57,417 bases of DNA from Halobacteriovorax sp. (GCA_002720865.1 PBIO01000010.1:1-57417); one strand, 5' to 3'. Numbered from the stretch's first letter, positions 16,476 to 25,653 are shown. Made by a program: numbers and translations. Notes: generated by a model from the sequence alone, not told the origin.

Positions 16476-19029
16476 GATCTGTATCCTCATATTCGTTCTC
16501 CTTTTTGGACTTCAAAGAGTCCAGGCCGAACCGGTTTCAGCACTTACCGCTGTAAGCCAGGGAGCCACGATGTTTGGCCTATTTGGTGGAGCTAAAAATG
16601 TCGGAAAACTTGGCCAAGCCTCAGGTTTTGCCGGTGAGCTCCTTAGATTATTAGATCAGATCGGTCTTAAAAATAATGAAATGCTCAAGTCATTAGGGAG
16701 CGTAAAGGAAAGGCTTGATGCTTCTTACACACTTTCTCATATGGCAATAATTAACTTTGAGAGAGTTAAGAGCCTGAGAGACTTGGATGGCCGTACCTTA
16801 ACTGAGCTCAATAATAGTATTGCTGAAACGAAAAGCGCGATTAGATCAGCAAGAGATCATGCCAAAAGAATGGGTATCGAGCTAGAGATCATCAAGTTAC
16901 AAAACGAAGAGATAATTCATAGGAAGATGCAAGAAGAGATTTTGGTTCAGACGGCCAAGCAAAGATTAGAGGCCTCTGCCAAATCCATGAATCAGAGATC
17001 CAGTAACTACAATACTGCGGTTAACACAGCATTTAGTAATATCAATCTCGTTAAGATTTCTCAGCAATTAGAGGATGTAAATACAATGATGAGCTTTTCT
17101 ATTCAAAGAGAGCTCGATAAGGCAGATCAGAAAAGAAGAATAGAAGCTAAGATAAAGGAAATTTTAGGAATTACTCCTATTGAGAATCTTCAAGAAAGAA
17201 TAGATAACGGTGAAAGTGGTGGAGTAAAGTTGAACTTGGAGCTAAAAGGGCTCTTAAGGTTCGAGTTACCTTTTCTCCCCAAACTTACGCATTATTTACA
17301 TAGGTACGCTTTAGCGGCTCTTTTGGCATTTAGTTTGTTTGCTCTAGTCATGTCGGTAATGAACAGCGTTCAAGAGACGGCCATCACCTTGCATGAAATA
17401 TTGAAGCAGTCGTTCTTTGTATCCATAGCTTCAACAGTGTTTATGCTTGTTTCGGACATGGGATTCCTGGTTGCTGAAACAGTTTACCAAATGTTTAAAG
17501 GCACTTCCTTTTTTACTCAGGGCCTAGGAAAGGCAATCAATGAGGTAAATAGAGTGGCCGATATTGGTTCAGCGAAAGAGCCTTGGTACACATTTTTCGG
17601 CGTTCACTTGGCTCCTCTTAAGGCATTCAAAGAAATTATGGGATACATCCTCGTGATCCTCGCAAGGCTTGCAGTCTACATCCTTAAAGGGATTTATACG
17701 TGGGTCTATGTAAAATCAGTGGCACTGTCCTTTGTTCCTCTTGCGTTACATGTTTTTCCTGTTTTTAGAGGCAACTTAAGGGGGACAATGAGGGATCTCG
17801 TATATATCGGTGGGATGCCCCTTGTTGTTGCCATCTTATTAATCATTTATAGCTCTATTTTAAGCGGCGTTTATACGTCTGGAATCGTTGGTAATAATAC
17901 TCAGGGATTTTGGCTAACATTTATGCTTTTAATCATGCTTCCGACTTGTGGATATATCGCTATGGGGTGGGCAAGAGATGGAGGTATCTCAGATGGAGCT
18001 TCAAGAGTTGCAGAAAATGCTCAAAAAGTAGGGGCCCTATCTCTCATGGGTGGAGCAACAGCTGTAGCAAAAACTCCCATGTTCACTGCCTTAAAGGATC
18101 TGGGAAAAGATAAATTAAAGAGCAGATTTAAGCCAAACGTGGATCCTCTTACTGGCGGAGGTAATGTAAGTAAATTTGGAAAGTTTAGGAATTTAGCGTC
18201 AGATGGTGTTTCCAGATTCAGCACTAAGGGCAAAGAAAAAATTGAAGCCGTAAAAGGAAAGGTTAAGAAGTTTTCCGGAAATGACGGAAGTGGAATAAAT
18301 GGAGGAGGCCCACAGGGAACCAGTGGCTCTATGGGTGGATTCAGTCCTTCAGTTACAAAGGATGAAGTATTAAAGGAATCAGCTGTCAAAAAGGATAGCT
18401 TTAGGATTAAGCCTTCTTCTAATGGTTATCTTGGTTCTAATAAAGAAGTGCGTCGAAGACCCGAGGATGTTTATCTACGTGGATCCGACAGTGAACACAA
18501 TAGAGCCATGACTAAATTACACTCCGAATCTAGTAAGGATAACGGTCATGGGAGGAGTATTGTACCAAGGTCTAATGGTTCATATTCTAAAAGGGGAATG
18601 GATAGGGGTTCTAACAACTATCTTAACTCCTCAAATAAACTCAAATCATCTAATTCATTAGTTCCAGAATCACCAAGGTTTTATCGAAAGTCTATTCCTT
18701 CATCTAACAAGGGAATGTCTGCCCAGGATAGTGCTTACTTGAATATTCAAAAACCAACTCAGGAACAACTACAGAATAGAGGTAAGAAACCAGGCCTATA
18801 TTCTGATGGCTATACGCCTTCAGTTAAGCCTGGTGAATATAAAACACCGTCAATGGATCACAATGAAACTTCTAATTATAAGAATGGGAGATATAGCAAC
18901 TTTGATGAACCAAAATTCAACAACAATGAGGAAGCTCAATTCAATAACGACGAGGCTCCTAAAAATAAACTTGCAACCAAAGTTATTAAAAACTTGAAAG
19001 AAGATAAAAAAGACGAGCTACAAGAGTAG
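16468..19029 (+). CDS. virB6: VirB6/TrbL-like polytopic T4SS protein with long hydrophilic tail
   Basis: 853 residues. GTG at 16468 (or TTG at 16465) overlaps the virB4 stop and follows GAGGAGAGA. N-terminal signal-like helix, then a helical region to about residue 245, then five or more membrane segments between about 275 and 500, as in VirB6/TrbL. From about residue 540 the protein becomes a hydrophilic Ser/Asn/Gly/Lys-rich tail of about 310 residues that is likely disordered. VirB6 forms part of the inner-membrane channel. Extended C-terminal tails are known in VirB6 variants of several groups. Function by context and topology. Confidence 0.8.
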   Translation: MFRICILIFVLLFGLQRVQAEPVSALTAVSQGATMFGLFGGAKNVGKLGQASGFAGELLRLLDQIGLKNNEMLKSLGSVKERLDASYTLSHMAIINFERVKSLRDLDGRTLTELNNSIAETKSAIRSARDHAKRMGIELEIIKLQNEEIIHRKMQEEILVQTAKQRLEASAKSMNQRSSNYNTAVNTAFSNINLVKISQQLEDVNTMMSFSIQRELDKADQKRRIEAKIKEILGITPIENLQERIDNGESGGVKLNLELKGLLRFELPFLPKLTHYLHRYALAALLAFSLFALVMSVMNSVQETAITLHEILKQSFFVSIASTVFMLVSDMGFLVAETVYQMFKGTSFFTQGLGKAINEVNRVADIGSAKEPWYTFFGVHLAPLKAFKEIMGYILVILARLAVYILKGIYTWVYVKSVALSFVPLALHVFPVFRGNLRGTMRDLVYIGGMPLVVAILLIIYSSILSGVYTSGIVGNNTQGFWLTFMLLIMLPTCGYIAMGWARDGGISDGASRVAENAQKVGALSLMGGATAVAKTPMFTALKDLGKDKLKSRFKPNVDPLTGGGNVSKFGKFRNLASDGVSRFSTKGKEKIEAVKGKVKKFSGNDGSGINGGGPQGTSGSMGGFSPSVTKDEVLKESAVKKDSFRIKPSSNGYLGSNKEVRRRPEDVYLRGSDSEHNRAMTKLHSESSKDNGHGRSIVPRSNGSYSKRGMDRGSNNYLNSSNKLKSSNSLVPESPRFYRKSIPSSNKGMSAQDSAYLNIQKPTQEQLQNRGKKPGLYSDGYTPSVKPGEYKTPSMDHNETSNYKNGRYSNFDEPKFNNNEEAQFNNDEAPKNKLATKVIKNLKEDKKDELQE

Positions 19030-19042
19030 CCAAGGAGAATAA

Positions 19043-19555
19043 ATGGAAACGAAAGAGAAGTCTAAGCGCAAGCCGGTTCAAGAAGAAGAAACCGACTACT
19101 TTATGGGCTTTGAAGAGGCCATAGAGAAGCAAAACGCAATCCTTAAGGTACTAGGTGGATCCGTTCTATTATGCTTTGCCGTAATCAGTGTCATTTTTGT
19201 AGCTAGTAATAAGATCAACATTTTGAAGCATAACGAGTTTTTTTCTCAGGATGGAGCAAAAATTGAAGTATGTGGATATGCCGTAAAAGGGATCCTCAAG
19301 GGTAATCTTCATAAAGGAATCTTTACAGAGGAAGCTAGAAGAAAGGCAGTAATGGAAAGGTTACAGCCTCATACTGAAGAAATTAAGAAGATATTTAAAC
19401 CCTTTATGGTCGAGTCCAATAAGTGCAAAGTGGTCGTAAAAGATGCCATTGGGTTGCTCTCTTATACCTTCCCAATTGAAAACGTCAATGGACCATATGT
19501 ATTTAAGGCCACTGACTACGAAGAGATTGAGAAGATACAAACACATAACTATTAG
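19043..19555 (+). CDS. VirB8/TraE-like bitopic T4SS protein
   Basis: 170 residues: cytoplasmic N-terminus rich in Lys/Glu, one membrane helix (about residues 36-55), then a soluble periplasmic domain. This is the VirB8/TraE topology; the periplasmic part (about 110 residues) is near the size of the NTF2-like VirB8 domain. It precedes VirB9- and VirB10-like genes, the standard order. No diagnostic motif; the call rests on order and topology. Confidence 0.65.
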   Translation: METKEKSKRKPVQEEETDYFMGFEEAIEKQNAILKVLGGSVLLCFAVISVIFVASNKINILKHNEFFSQDGAKIEVCGYAVKGILKGNLHKGIFTEEARRKAVMERLQPHTEEIKKIFKPFMVESNKCKVVVKDAIGLLSYTFPIENVNGPYVFKATDYEEIEKIQTHNY

Positions 19556-19563
19556 GATTTAAA

Positions 19564-20079
19564 ATGGACTATTTTGTACTAGGTAAACAAGTAAGCACAT
19601 TATTAATCAATACGCTGTCTCCTCTTGTTCTGACATTCCAGACACCGGTGAAGAATGTAATTGTTCCTGACAGTAGATACTTTCATGCAGTTCACGATTC
19701 TCAAGCAAATGAAGGTAAGACAGTTATTCTCTGGGCCAAAAAGAATCCTTCGCTGAGCTCACAGACAATTACTGTTCTATTGGAAAAGGGGAGTTACGTC
19801 TTTGCACCTGAAAATACCAAACAGGTAAAAGACAAAGACATTAATATCTATAAAGGGAAGGTAAACTCCTCTTACGATGTAGTTTATAAGACCAAAGACT
19901 ATATATACTTCGAGGGTGACACCTCTATAAAGATCAAAAATCTAAGAAAGCGACCAATCGAGATTAATGGGATTCGCGTTAATGCTGAAAAGGTTGGATA
20001 CTTTTCAAAAGGTACCCCGCTTAAGATCAAGCTAAACAGTGTTCCTAAAAGGCCCAAAAATATTAGGGTAGCGAGGTAG
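19564..20079 (+). CDS. VirB9/TraK-like T4SS protein
   Basis: 171 residues, beta-rich, with a weak hydrophobic leader. The N-terminal part (PVKNVIVPDSRYFHAVHD and the following strands) resembles the VirB9/TraK N-terminal domain, which sits in the outer-membrane core complex with VirB7 and VirB10. It is shorter than a full VirB9 (about 290), and the C-terminal VirB7-binding domain is not obvious, so a TraK-type protein is equally possible. Overlaps the next start region. Confidence 0.6.
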   Translation: MDYFVLGKQVSTLLINTLSPLVLTFQTPVKNVIVPDSRYFHAVHDSQANEGKTVILWAKKNPSLSSQTITVLLEKGSYVFAPENTKQVKDKDINIYKGKVNSSYDVVYKTKDYIYFEGDTSIKIKNLRKRPIEINGIRVNAEKVGYFSKGTPLKIKLNSVPKRPKNIRVAR

Positions 20080-20081
20080 TG

Positions 20082-20939
20082 ATGAGTAAAAATATTATTC
20101 TATTCCTATTTCTAACTCTCTTAACTTTAATGTCTGTAAAGGTAGAGGCAAAACTTTTAGATAAGTCGCTTAGATATGGTGGCCGATTCAAGCAAGATAA
20201 AGTCTCCACCAAGGCCTCTGCACCAGTTAAAAATACAGCAGAACTTGAAGCTCTTAAAAGGAGAATGGAAGAGCAACTTAAAAGAGAGAAAGAGCTTGCT
20301 GATAAAAAGATAAAAGAACTAGAAGCGAAGGCAAGAAGAAAGAAGAAGGTAAAGAAAAAGAAAATAGTTAAATATCAACCCTTGATCCTCACAAGTAAGA
20401 AGATTCTACCTGCCTCATATGAAGCAAAGGCATACCTATATCAATCTCTTCAGATCATTGATGGAGAGAGAAAGAGAGTACGTCAGATCAGAACAAGAGG
20501 GGACAAGTATATACCAGATGGAACTCGTTTTCAGTGTGACTCAGCAGTTTCAGGTAAACGTATTCTTACCGAGTGTGATGCCATGGTCATTAGAGGGAAA
20601 AAGGTAAGGATCAATGTCGTTGTACTTGATGATTATGATGGGGATGAAGGAATGTTCGCTGATGAAATAAGAGAGATTGATGATTCCATTATACCTAAGA
20701 AAGCGATAGCCACCGGTCTTAGTGCAACATTTGATGCAAATAAGCAACGCTATGACGGAAACAATGGAGAAGTTGTTAGGCGTAATGGCCACAACATTAC
20801 CATGAGTATGGCCGAGGGAGTTAGTAACGGTATTTCAGAAAGTATTGAGAGAGAAGCAGAGAGGGCACAAAGAATATTAACAGTTAGATCAGGAAAGAGA
20901 CTTCTTTTGAGTTTTTCAGATGAAGTGGAATTAAATTAA
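20082..20939 (+). CDS. VirB10/TraB-like T4SS protein
   Basis: 285 residues from ATG 20082 (a GTG at 20079 is also possible), with AGGT just upstream. Hydrophobic N-terminal segment about 4-23, then a Lys/Glu-rich coiled coil (about 50-100), then a beta-rich domain. Strands such as YIPDGTRFQCDSAVSG, VVLDDYDGDEGMFADEI and the end RSGKRLLLSFSDEVEL fit the VirB10/TrbI C-terminal domain. Unusually the N-terminal helix looks like a cleavable signal (VEA at its end) rather than an inner-membrane anchor preceded by a cytoplasmic stretch. Confidence 0.68.
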   Translation: MSKNIILFLFLTLLTLMSVKVEAKLLDKSLRYGGRFKQDKVSTKASAPVKNTAELEALKRRMEEQLKREKELADKKIKELEAKARRKKKVKKKKIVKYQPLILTSKKILPASYEAKAYLYQSLQIIDGERKRVRQIRTRGDKYIPDGTRFQCDSAVSGKRILTECDAMVIRGKKVRINVVVLDDYDGDEGMFADEIREIDDSIIPKKAIATGLSATFDANKQRYDGNNGEVVRRNGHNITMSMAEGVSNGISESIEREAERAQRILTVRSGKRLLLSFSDEVELN

Positions 20940-20950
20940 GGAGATATTTA

Positions 20951-21508
20951 ATGAAAAGTATTAAGTCTATTTTACTCGTTTCTTCAGTATTTATCCTTCT
21001 ACAAGGTTGTAGCTCTCACAGTGTTTACAAGGCTATGTATAGAGGAGCCGCTTTGGGTGCCGGAGCAGGAATTGCTGTTGACTATGCCGTTAAACCTGAT
21101 GGGGTTAAATACGAAGCTCAACACGCTGTAGGCTCTGCTTTAATAGGGGCCGCAGTCGGTGCAGGAGTGTCTTATTTATTTCACAAAGAAGATCCATCTA
21201 AAAACCCCATTCCAAGGAAGAGAGAGGACGAAATGAGGGACGAGATACAGAAGTCTTCTCAACCAGATTTTGACTATGAGCTTGGTAATAAGAAACTTGA
21301 GTTAAACCTGGAGTTTAAAAAGACCAATACATACATCCAGAAGACGGCAAATTTACCATCTGATTTAAAAGCTCTATTCCCACAGCCTACGTTGGAAACT
21401 CATAAGCTTGAGCCTCAAGTAAGAACTTTTGGGAATGAGACAATGCTTATTAGAGGGTGTGAAGTTTCTGTTCAAAGTGTAGCTGAACCAAATATTGGTA
21501 CGAAGTAA
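20951..21508 (+). CDS. TraV/VirB7-like lipoprotein with glycine zipper
   Basis: 185 residues. Lipobox LLQGC with Cys at about residue 20. Residues 30-80 contain glycine-zipper stretches (GAALGAGAGIAVDYAV, ALIGAAVGAGVSYLF) of the type that packs into membranes. A lipoprotein placed after VirB10 fits the TraV/VirB7 role in the outer-membrane core ring. Larger than VirB7 (about 50) and closer to TraV in size. Its TAA shares a base with the next ATG. Confidence 0.68.
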   Translation: MKSIKSILLVSSVFILLQGCSSHSVYKAMYRGAALGAGAGIAVDYAVKPDGVKYEAQHAVGSALIGAAVGAGVSYLFHKEDPSKNPIPRKREDEMRDEIQKSSQPDFDYELGNKKLELNLEFKKTNTYIQKTANLPSDLKALFPQPTLETHKLEPQVRTFGNETMLIRGCEVSVQSVAEPNIGTK

Positions 21509-21672
21509 TGAAAAATCAAAGTGGACTACAGATAGCTGTTGTAGCGATTGGAAAATTACTCTTCAAAGGGCTTAGGTTCTTGTTTGTAACGCCGGAAAAG
21601 AAAAGGGATGAAAAGACATATGCAATCATTAAAAACCGATCTACGAAAAATTTTTTCAATGTTAATGATTAA
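21508..21672 (+). CDS. Small 54-residue protein coupled to T4SS operon
   Basis: The ATG at 21508 shares its A with the TAA of the lipoprotein gene, and the frame runs 54 codons to a TAA at 21670-21672. Residues 7-27 are moderately hydrophobic (LQIAVVAIGKLLFKGLRFLF), so it may be a small membrane peptide; the rest is basic. The last nine codons and the stop fall inside the perfect palindrome at 21646-21688. No family recognised; support is the coupled start. Confidence 0.5.
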   Translation: MKNQSGLQIAVVAIGKLLFKGLRFLFVTPEKKRDEKTYAIIKNRSTKNFFNVND

Positions 21673-21690
21673 CATTGAAAAAATTTTTTG
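21646..21690. repeat. Perfect AT-rich palindrome, terminator-like
   Basis: Perfect 21-bp inverted arms (21646-21666 and 21668-21688) around one central G, with runs of A and T at the outer ends, so each strand gives a hairpin followed by Ts. It closes the VirB operon and could terminate transcription in both directions. It lies next to the large inverted repeat that begins at 21703. Confidence 0.65.
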
Positions 21691-21702
21691 CTATTCGCTG
21701 GG

Positions 21703-21910
21703 TATTCGTACCTGGGAACGGCCGACGAATATAATCAAAAACTGCAAATGGCTAAAACTAAAGGACTTCACCACCCCCACACGGCCACGGCGCACCGGTG
21801 ACCTCTCCCCTTCTACGTCCTGCGGTCTTGAACGGGAGAGGTCACCGGTGCGCCGTGGCCTGTCTGGTGGTATTGAATCAGTTAGCTCTCTCCATTTGCA
21901 GTTTTTGATT
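21703..21910. repeat. Nested inverted repeats, candidate origin of transfer
   Basis: From outside in: TATTCGT (21703-21709)/ACGAATA (21725-21731); AATCAAAAACTGCAAATGG (21733-21751) with its perfect complement at 21892-21910; ACCACC (21770-21775)/GGTGGT (21866-21871); and perfect 27-bp GC-rich arms 21783-21809 and 21834-21860 around a 24-base loop. The inner arms are far richer in GC than their surroundings. The position between the mating-pair genes and the relaxation-like/coupling genes fits oriT; a replication origin or MITE-like element are alternatives. No transposase and no target-site duplication seen. Confidence 0.55.
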
Positions 21911-21998
21911 GGATCCGGTCCTGGTGGGGTCAGTGAATTTTCAATTTATTTATTTATATTATTTATTATTAGTTTAGTTTGTTTAGGTTTAGTTCCTA

Positions 21999-22402
21999 TG
22001 TGCGATACTACAGTGGTTTCTAAGATTCTACAGGTGGTATGCCTAGATCGTGTATGCGGAGTATTGTGGTCTTATGTAATTGAGTGGTCTTTATCTGAGA
22101 TATTGCTTGCTCTATTCTTTTCTATTGTGGTCATTTCAGTGGCCATATTTAAACATGTTAAATATGTCCTTGTTGGGCTATTCTCGGCCGGTTTAGTTTT
22201 ATCTCCTTTGCGTTGTATATCTCCGGCCTTGTATCCTATTCTCACCAGGTCCCATCAAAGTTCTAGCGGATCTGAAAATCTATCTTTCTCCATATTCTGC
22301 TTTCCTCTAAGGATTAAAAAATTATGCGAGATTTCTACCAGTTTTCTTCTATTTTTTAGAAGGTTGGCCATTCAACTTAAAAAGGGGTTCTATGTCTATT
22401 GA
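21999..22402 (+). CDS. Possible small Cys-containing membrane protein
   Basis: The frame is open across the inverted repeats from 21608, but coding there is implausible. From the ATG at 21999 it gives 134 residues with hydrophobic segments (SEILLALFFSIVVISVAIF and YVLVGLFSAGLVL) and several Cys. It ends 11 bases into the next gene, a typical coupling overlap. No clear Shine-Dalgarno was seen at 21999, and the true start could be further left. If not real, the 21911-22391 stretch is a T-rich leader holding nothing else I can identify. Confidence 0.35.
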
Positions 22403-23135
22403 TATTGAAATTACACAAAGAGATTTTGAGCTTTTTAAAATGTTAAATAGGCTCAAGTTTTTAAGAGTTGATCTTGTTAACGGTTTTTTCTTTTCTGGTA
22501 AGCGTACTACCTCAAAAAGACGGTGTCAGCAGAGGTTAAAGCTATTAACCGATAATGATTACCTTATACGCGTGAAAGGTGGGCTCTCTACACAGTTCAT
22601 ATACAGACTCTCTAGGAAGGGAGTTAGGTATCTTGAAAACGAGTGGTATAGGTTTCATCCAAATCAAAGTGATGGCGAGTCCAAAAAGAAGTTTAAGGCC
22701 TTTCCGTTTATCGAGTCTATGCCTTGGAGTAGTTTCTTTCACGAGCATGAAGTTGCGAGAGTTTTAAATGAATTTTGGCACGGAAAATTTAGGGCCTTCT
22801 ATTCAGATAGAGAACTTAAAAGGATGTATAAGGACTACGCAATTATTCCCGATCTTCTTATTAAAACAACGAAAGGAAATATCGCCGTAGAGGTGGAGCT
22901 AGAAAGCAAGACCCACAAGCGTATTAGAGAAAAGCTTAAAACGTACTCAGAGATCGAAGGTATTTCCTACGTTCTATATCTTTGTAACGGAATTGGTATT
23001 CAGCAAGCTGTCGGAGGCATTGCTCACCAGATAGGCACGTTAAATTTTGGCCTACAGGTCATGCAACTGGATGGATTTCATCGGGAGCCACAGGTTGTAT
23101 TTAATCAAATCAAGACGACTCTAAAAGGGAGCTAG
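22392..23135 (+). CDS. Replic_Relax-like winged-helix/nuclease protein
   Basis: 247 residues. Residues about 5-90 form a winged-helix-like domain (FELFKMLNRLKFLRVDLV, then RRCQQRLKLLTDNDYLIRV, then YRLSRKGVRYL). Residues about 150-185 hold IIPDLLIKTTKGNIAVEVE followed by LESKTHKRI, the P-D...E.E..K arrangement of PD-(D/E)XK-type cores. This layout is that of the replication-relaxation family found beside TraG genes in conjugative elements. No classical relaxase (Tyr plus HxH) is visible elsewhere, so this may start DNA processing. The coupling-ATPase gene follows after two bases. Confidence 0.65.
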   Translation: MSIDIEITQRDFELFKMLNRLKFLRVDLVNGFFFSGKRTTSKRRCQQRLKLLTDNDYLIRVKGGLSTQFIYRLSRKGVRYLENEWYRFHPNQSDGESKKKFKAFPFIESMPWSSFFHEHEVARVLNEFWHGKFRAFYSDRELKRMYKDYAIIPDLLIKTTKGNIAVEVELESKTHKRIREKLKTYSEIEGISYVLYLCNGIGIQQAVGGIAHQIGTLNFGLQVMQLDGFHREPQVVFNQIKTTLKGS

Positions 23136-23137
23136 TA

Positions 23138-24892
23138 ATGAACGAAGTTACGAAACAGGAAATGTTTTTGTTTTTTAAGAAGTATCTTTTCTTAGTTATA
23201 AGTTTTTTGTTCGTAATTGGTATTAACACCAATATTCATTGGGCTGTTTACCTACCAATATCAATACTATTTGCGGCTCTCTATAAGAGATTAACAGATG
23301 GCTATTTAAGAGACTTGGCACTAAGGTGGGAGAGGTCTAATCATCATATCTATACATTCCTTTATACTGTCTCCTTTATGGGACTCGGGCTTTATGTATT
23401 CATATTTTATTTTCAGCTATCTGTGGGATTTATAGTAAGCCTACTATCTCTCTTTTTCTGTTGGGGATATTTTATATATTTCTTTTTAAAGGCCCACCAG
23501 AGGAGTGCGGAACATCAGGAGATTTTAGAAGAGAGTCCTGGGGTGTTTATGGGTCACTATTTAGATAAGGACGGCCTACCAAAGGCGCGCCATGTTTCCA
23601 ACTCTGATAGAGTTCAGCATCAGATCACTGTTGGTGGTTCTGGTTTTGGTAAAACCTTCAGTACATTTATGCCCCAAATTTATCAGGATATTCAAGAAGG
23701 GGATAACTTCATAGTTATCATTAATATGAAATCAGATATGGACTTTGAAAACAAAGTTTATTCTTGGTGTAAAAAGTTCAATAGAAAGTTTAGATATTTC
23801 TCAATTACTAAGCCGGAGCTCTCATCCTATTACAACCCATTTTTATTCGGATCGAGGGGGATGATTAGAGATAAATTCATGCTTTTTAGTAGCTGGGATA
23901 ACGCCTTTTATAAAAAGCTTGTTAAGACAGATTTAGCAAAGAAGCTAGATGGGCTCTATGACGAAGGAGTTACCATCTCGAAGATGAAACAGCTTTTTGA
24001 AGAATATGAAGGTGATAAAGATTTTAAAGGTGTTATCGCCGACCTTGAGGGTGTCCAATACGCTCCGTTTTACGAAAAGATAAACGTCCCATTTGGATCG
24101 ATTCACGACTTCTATAAAGAGAAATCTGTATTCTTTCTTTCATTAGATGAAGATCAGATGAGGGAATACGCTAAAGACTTTCAATGTATGATCTATAACG
24201 ACCTTAGAGGGTTTGCAGGATATATCAGAGATAGAGTTGATGAAAGAGACCGCACTCCAACTTGGATATATAGTGATGAGATTAAAGAGGTATTTGATAA
24301 CTCTATGACCACTTATAACTCTCGTAGTAGGGCGGCAGGCTTTGGGAACTTCTATGCTACCCAGTCTCCCTCAGGGGATATACCAAGGGATCTACTAAAC
24401 CAGTTACAGGGCTCTTGTAAAACATGGCATATTTTAGGTGGGCTCGATGCTGATTCAATTGAATATATCAATAAGCAGATCGGAACCGAAGAGATCGTAA
24501 AATATACAGAGCAAGTCGAATTAGGGGTTCAGACGACCAATACCGGCCTTGGTTCTGCCAGAGATGCGCATAAGCATGTCATTTCTCACAATACTTTCAG
24601 AAGGCTTAAATTGGGCGAGGGAGTCCTTTACACAAAAGAAGAAGGGTTCTCTAAAAAGATCATCTATGATGCGATGTTTTATTTAGATGATTCCGAACCC
24701 AGAAATTATACCAACGATTTTTACGATCTTGGAATTAAAGACTCAATCGAGGCTGAGAAGCAAAAATATGTAAAAGAAAGCATAAAAAAGCTCACAAAGC
24801 CAGATGATGGATTAACCGAACAAGAACGCTTTTATAGGGACGATTTTGTTCCACAAGTAACTATAACTGAAGAAGGGAGCATGCCCTTCTAA
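23138..24892 (+). CDS. virD4: VirD4/TraG type IV coupling protein
   Basis: 584 residues. Two N-terminal pairs of hydrophobic segments (about 10-45 and 70-110) anchor it. Walker A VGGSGFGKTF at about 164-173, FIVIINMKSDMDF next to it, and PTWIYSDEIKEVF at about 373 as the Walker B region; then YATQSPSGDI as the sensor stretch. These proteins recruit the relaxosome to the T4SS and pump DNA. Preceded by the relaxation-like gene. Residues after about 540 form an acidic tail ending MPF. Secure assignment. Confidence 0.9.
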   Translation: MNEVTKQEMFLFFKKYLFLVISFLFVIGINTNIHWAVYLPISILFAALYKRLTDGYLRDLALRWERSNHHIYTFLYTVSFMGLGLYVFIFYFQLSVGFIVSLLSLFFCWGYFIYFFLKAHQRSAEHQEILEESPGVFMGHYLDKDGLPKARHVSNSDRVQHQITVGGSGFGKTFSTFMPQIYQDIQEGDNFIVIINMKSDMDFENKVYSWCKKFNRKFRYFSITKPELSSYYNPFLFGSRGMIRDKFMLFSSWDNAFYKKLVKTDLAKKLDGLYDEGVTISKMKQLFEEYEGDKDFKGVIADLEGVQYAPFYEKINVPFGSIHDFYKEKSVFFLSLDEDQMREYAKDFQCMIYNDLRGFAGYIRDRVDERDRTPTWIYSDEIKEVFDNSMTTYNSRSRAAGFGNFYATQSPSGDIPRDLLNQLQGSCKTWHILGGLDADSIEYINKQIGTEEIVKYTEQVELGVQTTNTGLGSARDAHKHVISHNTFRRLKLGEGVLYTKEEGFSKKIIYDAMFYLDDSEPRNYTNDFYDLGIKDSIEAEKQKYVKESIKKLTKPDDGLTEQERFYRDDFVPQVTITEEGSMPF

Positions 24893-24909
24893 TTTAAGGA
24901 GAAAAATCT

Positions 24910-25236
24910 ATGCAAGACTTGAAAAGAATCTATGTTGCACTTGAAGACCACCCACGAGCAAAAGAAGTTATTCAAAAGCTCGAAGTAGAACTAGGAAGCC
25001 TTTCCAAAGTGAATCAAAAGAAAGCCTTCACTGATGTTTTCATCAAAGGAATGTTCGCCCTTGATTCAGAGGCGTATTCCGAAATTAGGGAAAGCTACCT
25101 ATCCATGCGTGACAAGGAGGCCATCTTTGTTGAGCAATATAACAAAAAACATGGGACTAACCTCACGAAAGAGCAAATTAGAGTAAAGCTCTACGAAGAA
25201 GCGTTAATGCTCCCTGAAGCACCACAAGTTCAGTAA
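24910..25236 (+). CDS. Small cytoplasmic protein downstream of coupling ATPase
   Basis: 108 residues, helical, charged, no signal or membrane segment. TAAGGAGAAAAATCT precedes the ATG. Its place after virD4 and before ssb suggests a DNA-transfer accessory role (relaxosome or T4CP partner), but no motif supports that. Not recognised. Confidence 0.65.
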   Translation: MQDLKRIYVALEDHPRAKEVIQKLEVELGSLSKVNQKKAFTDVFIKGMFALDSEAYSEIRESYLSMRDKEAIFVEQYNKKHGTNLTKEQIRVKLYEEALMLPEAPQVQ

Positions 25237-25253
25237 GGATAGGAGCGAGTTAA

Positions 25254-25637
25254 TTGCACAGTCTTACTAGCTTTAATATTAACCCTTTTAAGTCCGGAGG
25301 TGAAAAGGAAGATAGAAAAACTCTTAAACGGGAAATAGATAGGATATTAAATCATCAATTATCTAGGTCAGTGCTGGATCAAGTAATTTATGAAAACTTC
25401 CTAGATAGGAACCAGTTATTTTTGTTTTATACCCTGTTGATTATGACCATGATCCCATTAAAGGGAAATTTTGTGATCGCCAGAGCCACCTTAGATTATT
25501 GGGACATAACAGACCCAATTTCTGAAATAAGGGGTTTCTTAGATCAAGAAGAAGTTAATCGAATAAAGAATAACGATAGGGTTCAGAAATTATTATTAAC
25601 CCCTTTTGAAGCCATGAGACATTTTATTAATTCTTGA
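25254..25637 (+). CDS. Small protein with one membrane-like segment
   Basis: 127 residues from a TTG with AGGAG eight bases upstream; no better start is visible. A hydrophobic stretch [17 protein letters not shown] (about residues 55-71) lies between charged helical parts. It continues the virD4-ssb operon. Not recognised. Confidence 0.6.
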   Translation: MHSLTSFNINPFKSGGEKEDRKTLKREIDRILNHQLSRSVLDQVIYENFLDRNQLFLFYTLLIMTMIPLKGNFVIARATLDYWDITDPISEIRGFLDQEEVNRIKNNDRVQKLLLTPFEAMRHFINS

Positions 25638-25653
25638 GGCATCGGAGCAAATT

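Noticed and set aside
21733-21910. Insertion sequence or MITE
   Set aside because: Terminal arms exist, but no transposase, no target-site duplication (flanks GAATAT and GGATCC differ) and only one copy in the window. oriT is favoured but unproven.
21608-21998. N-terminal part of a long frame across the inverted repeats before 22402
   Set aside because: The sequence is constrained as palindromes here, so its translation is a by-product. Only the segment after about 21999 is kept as a possible gene.
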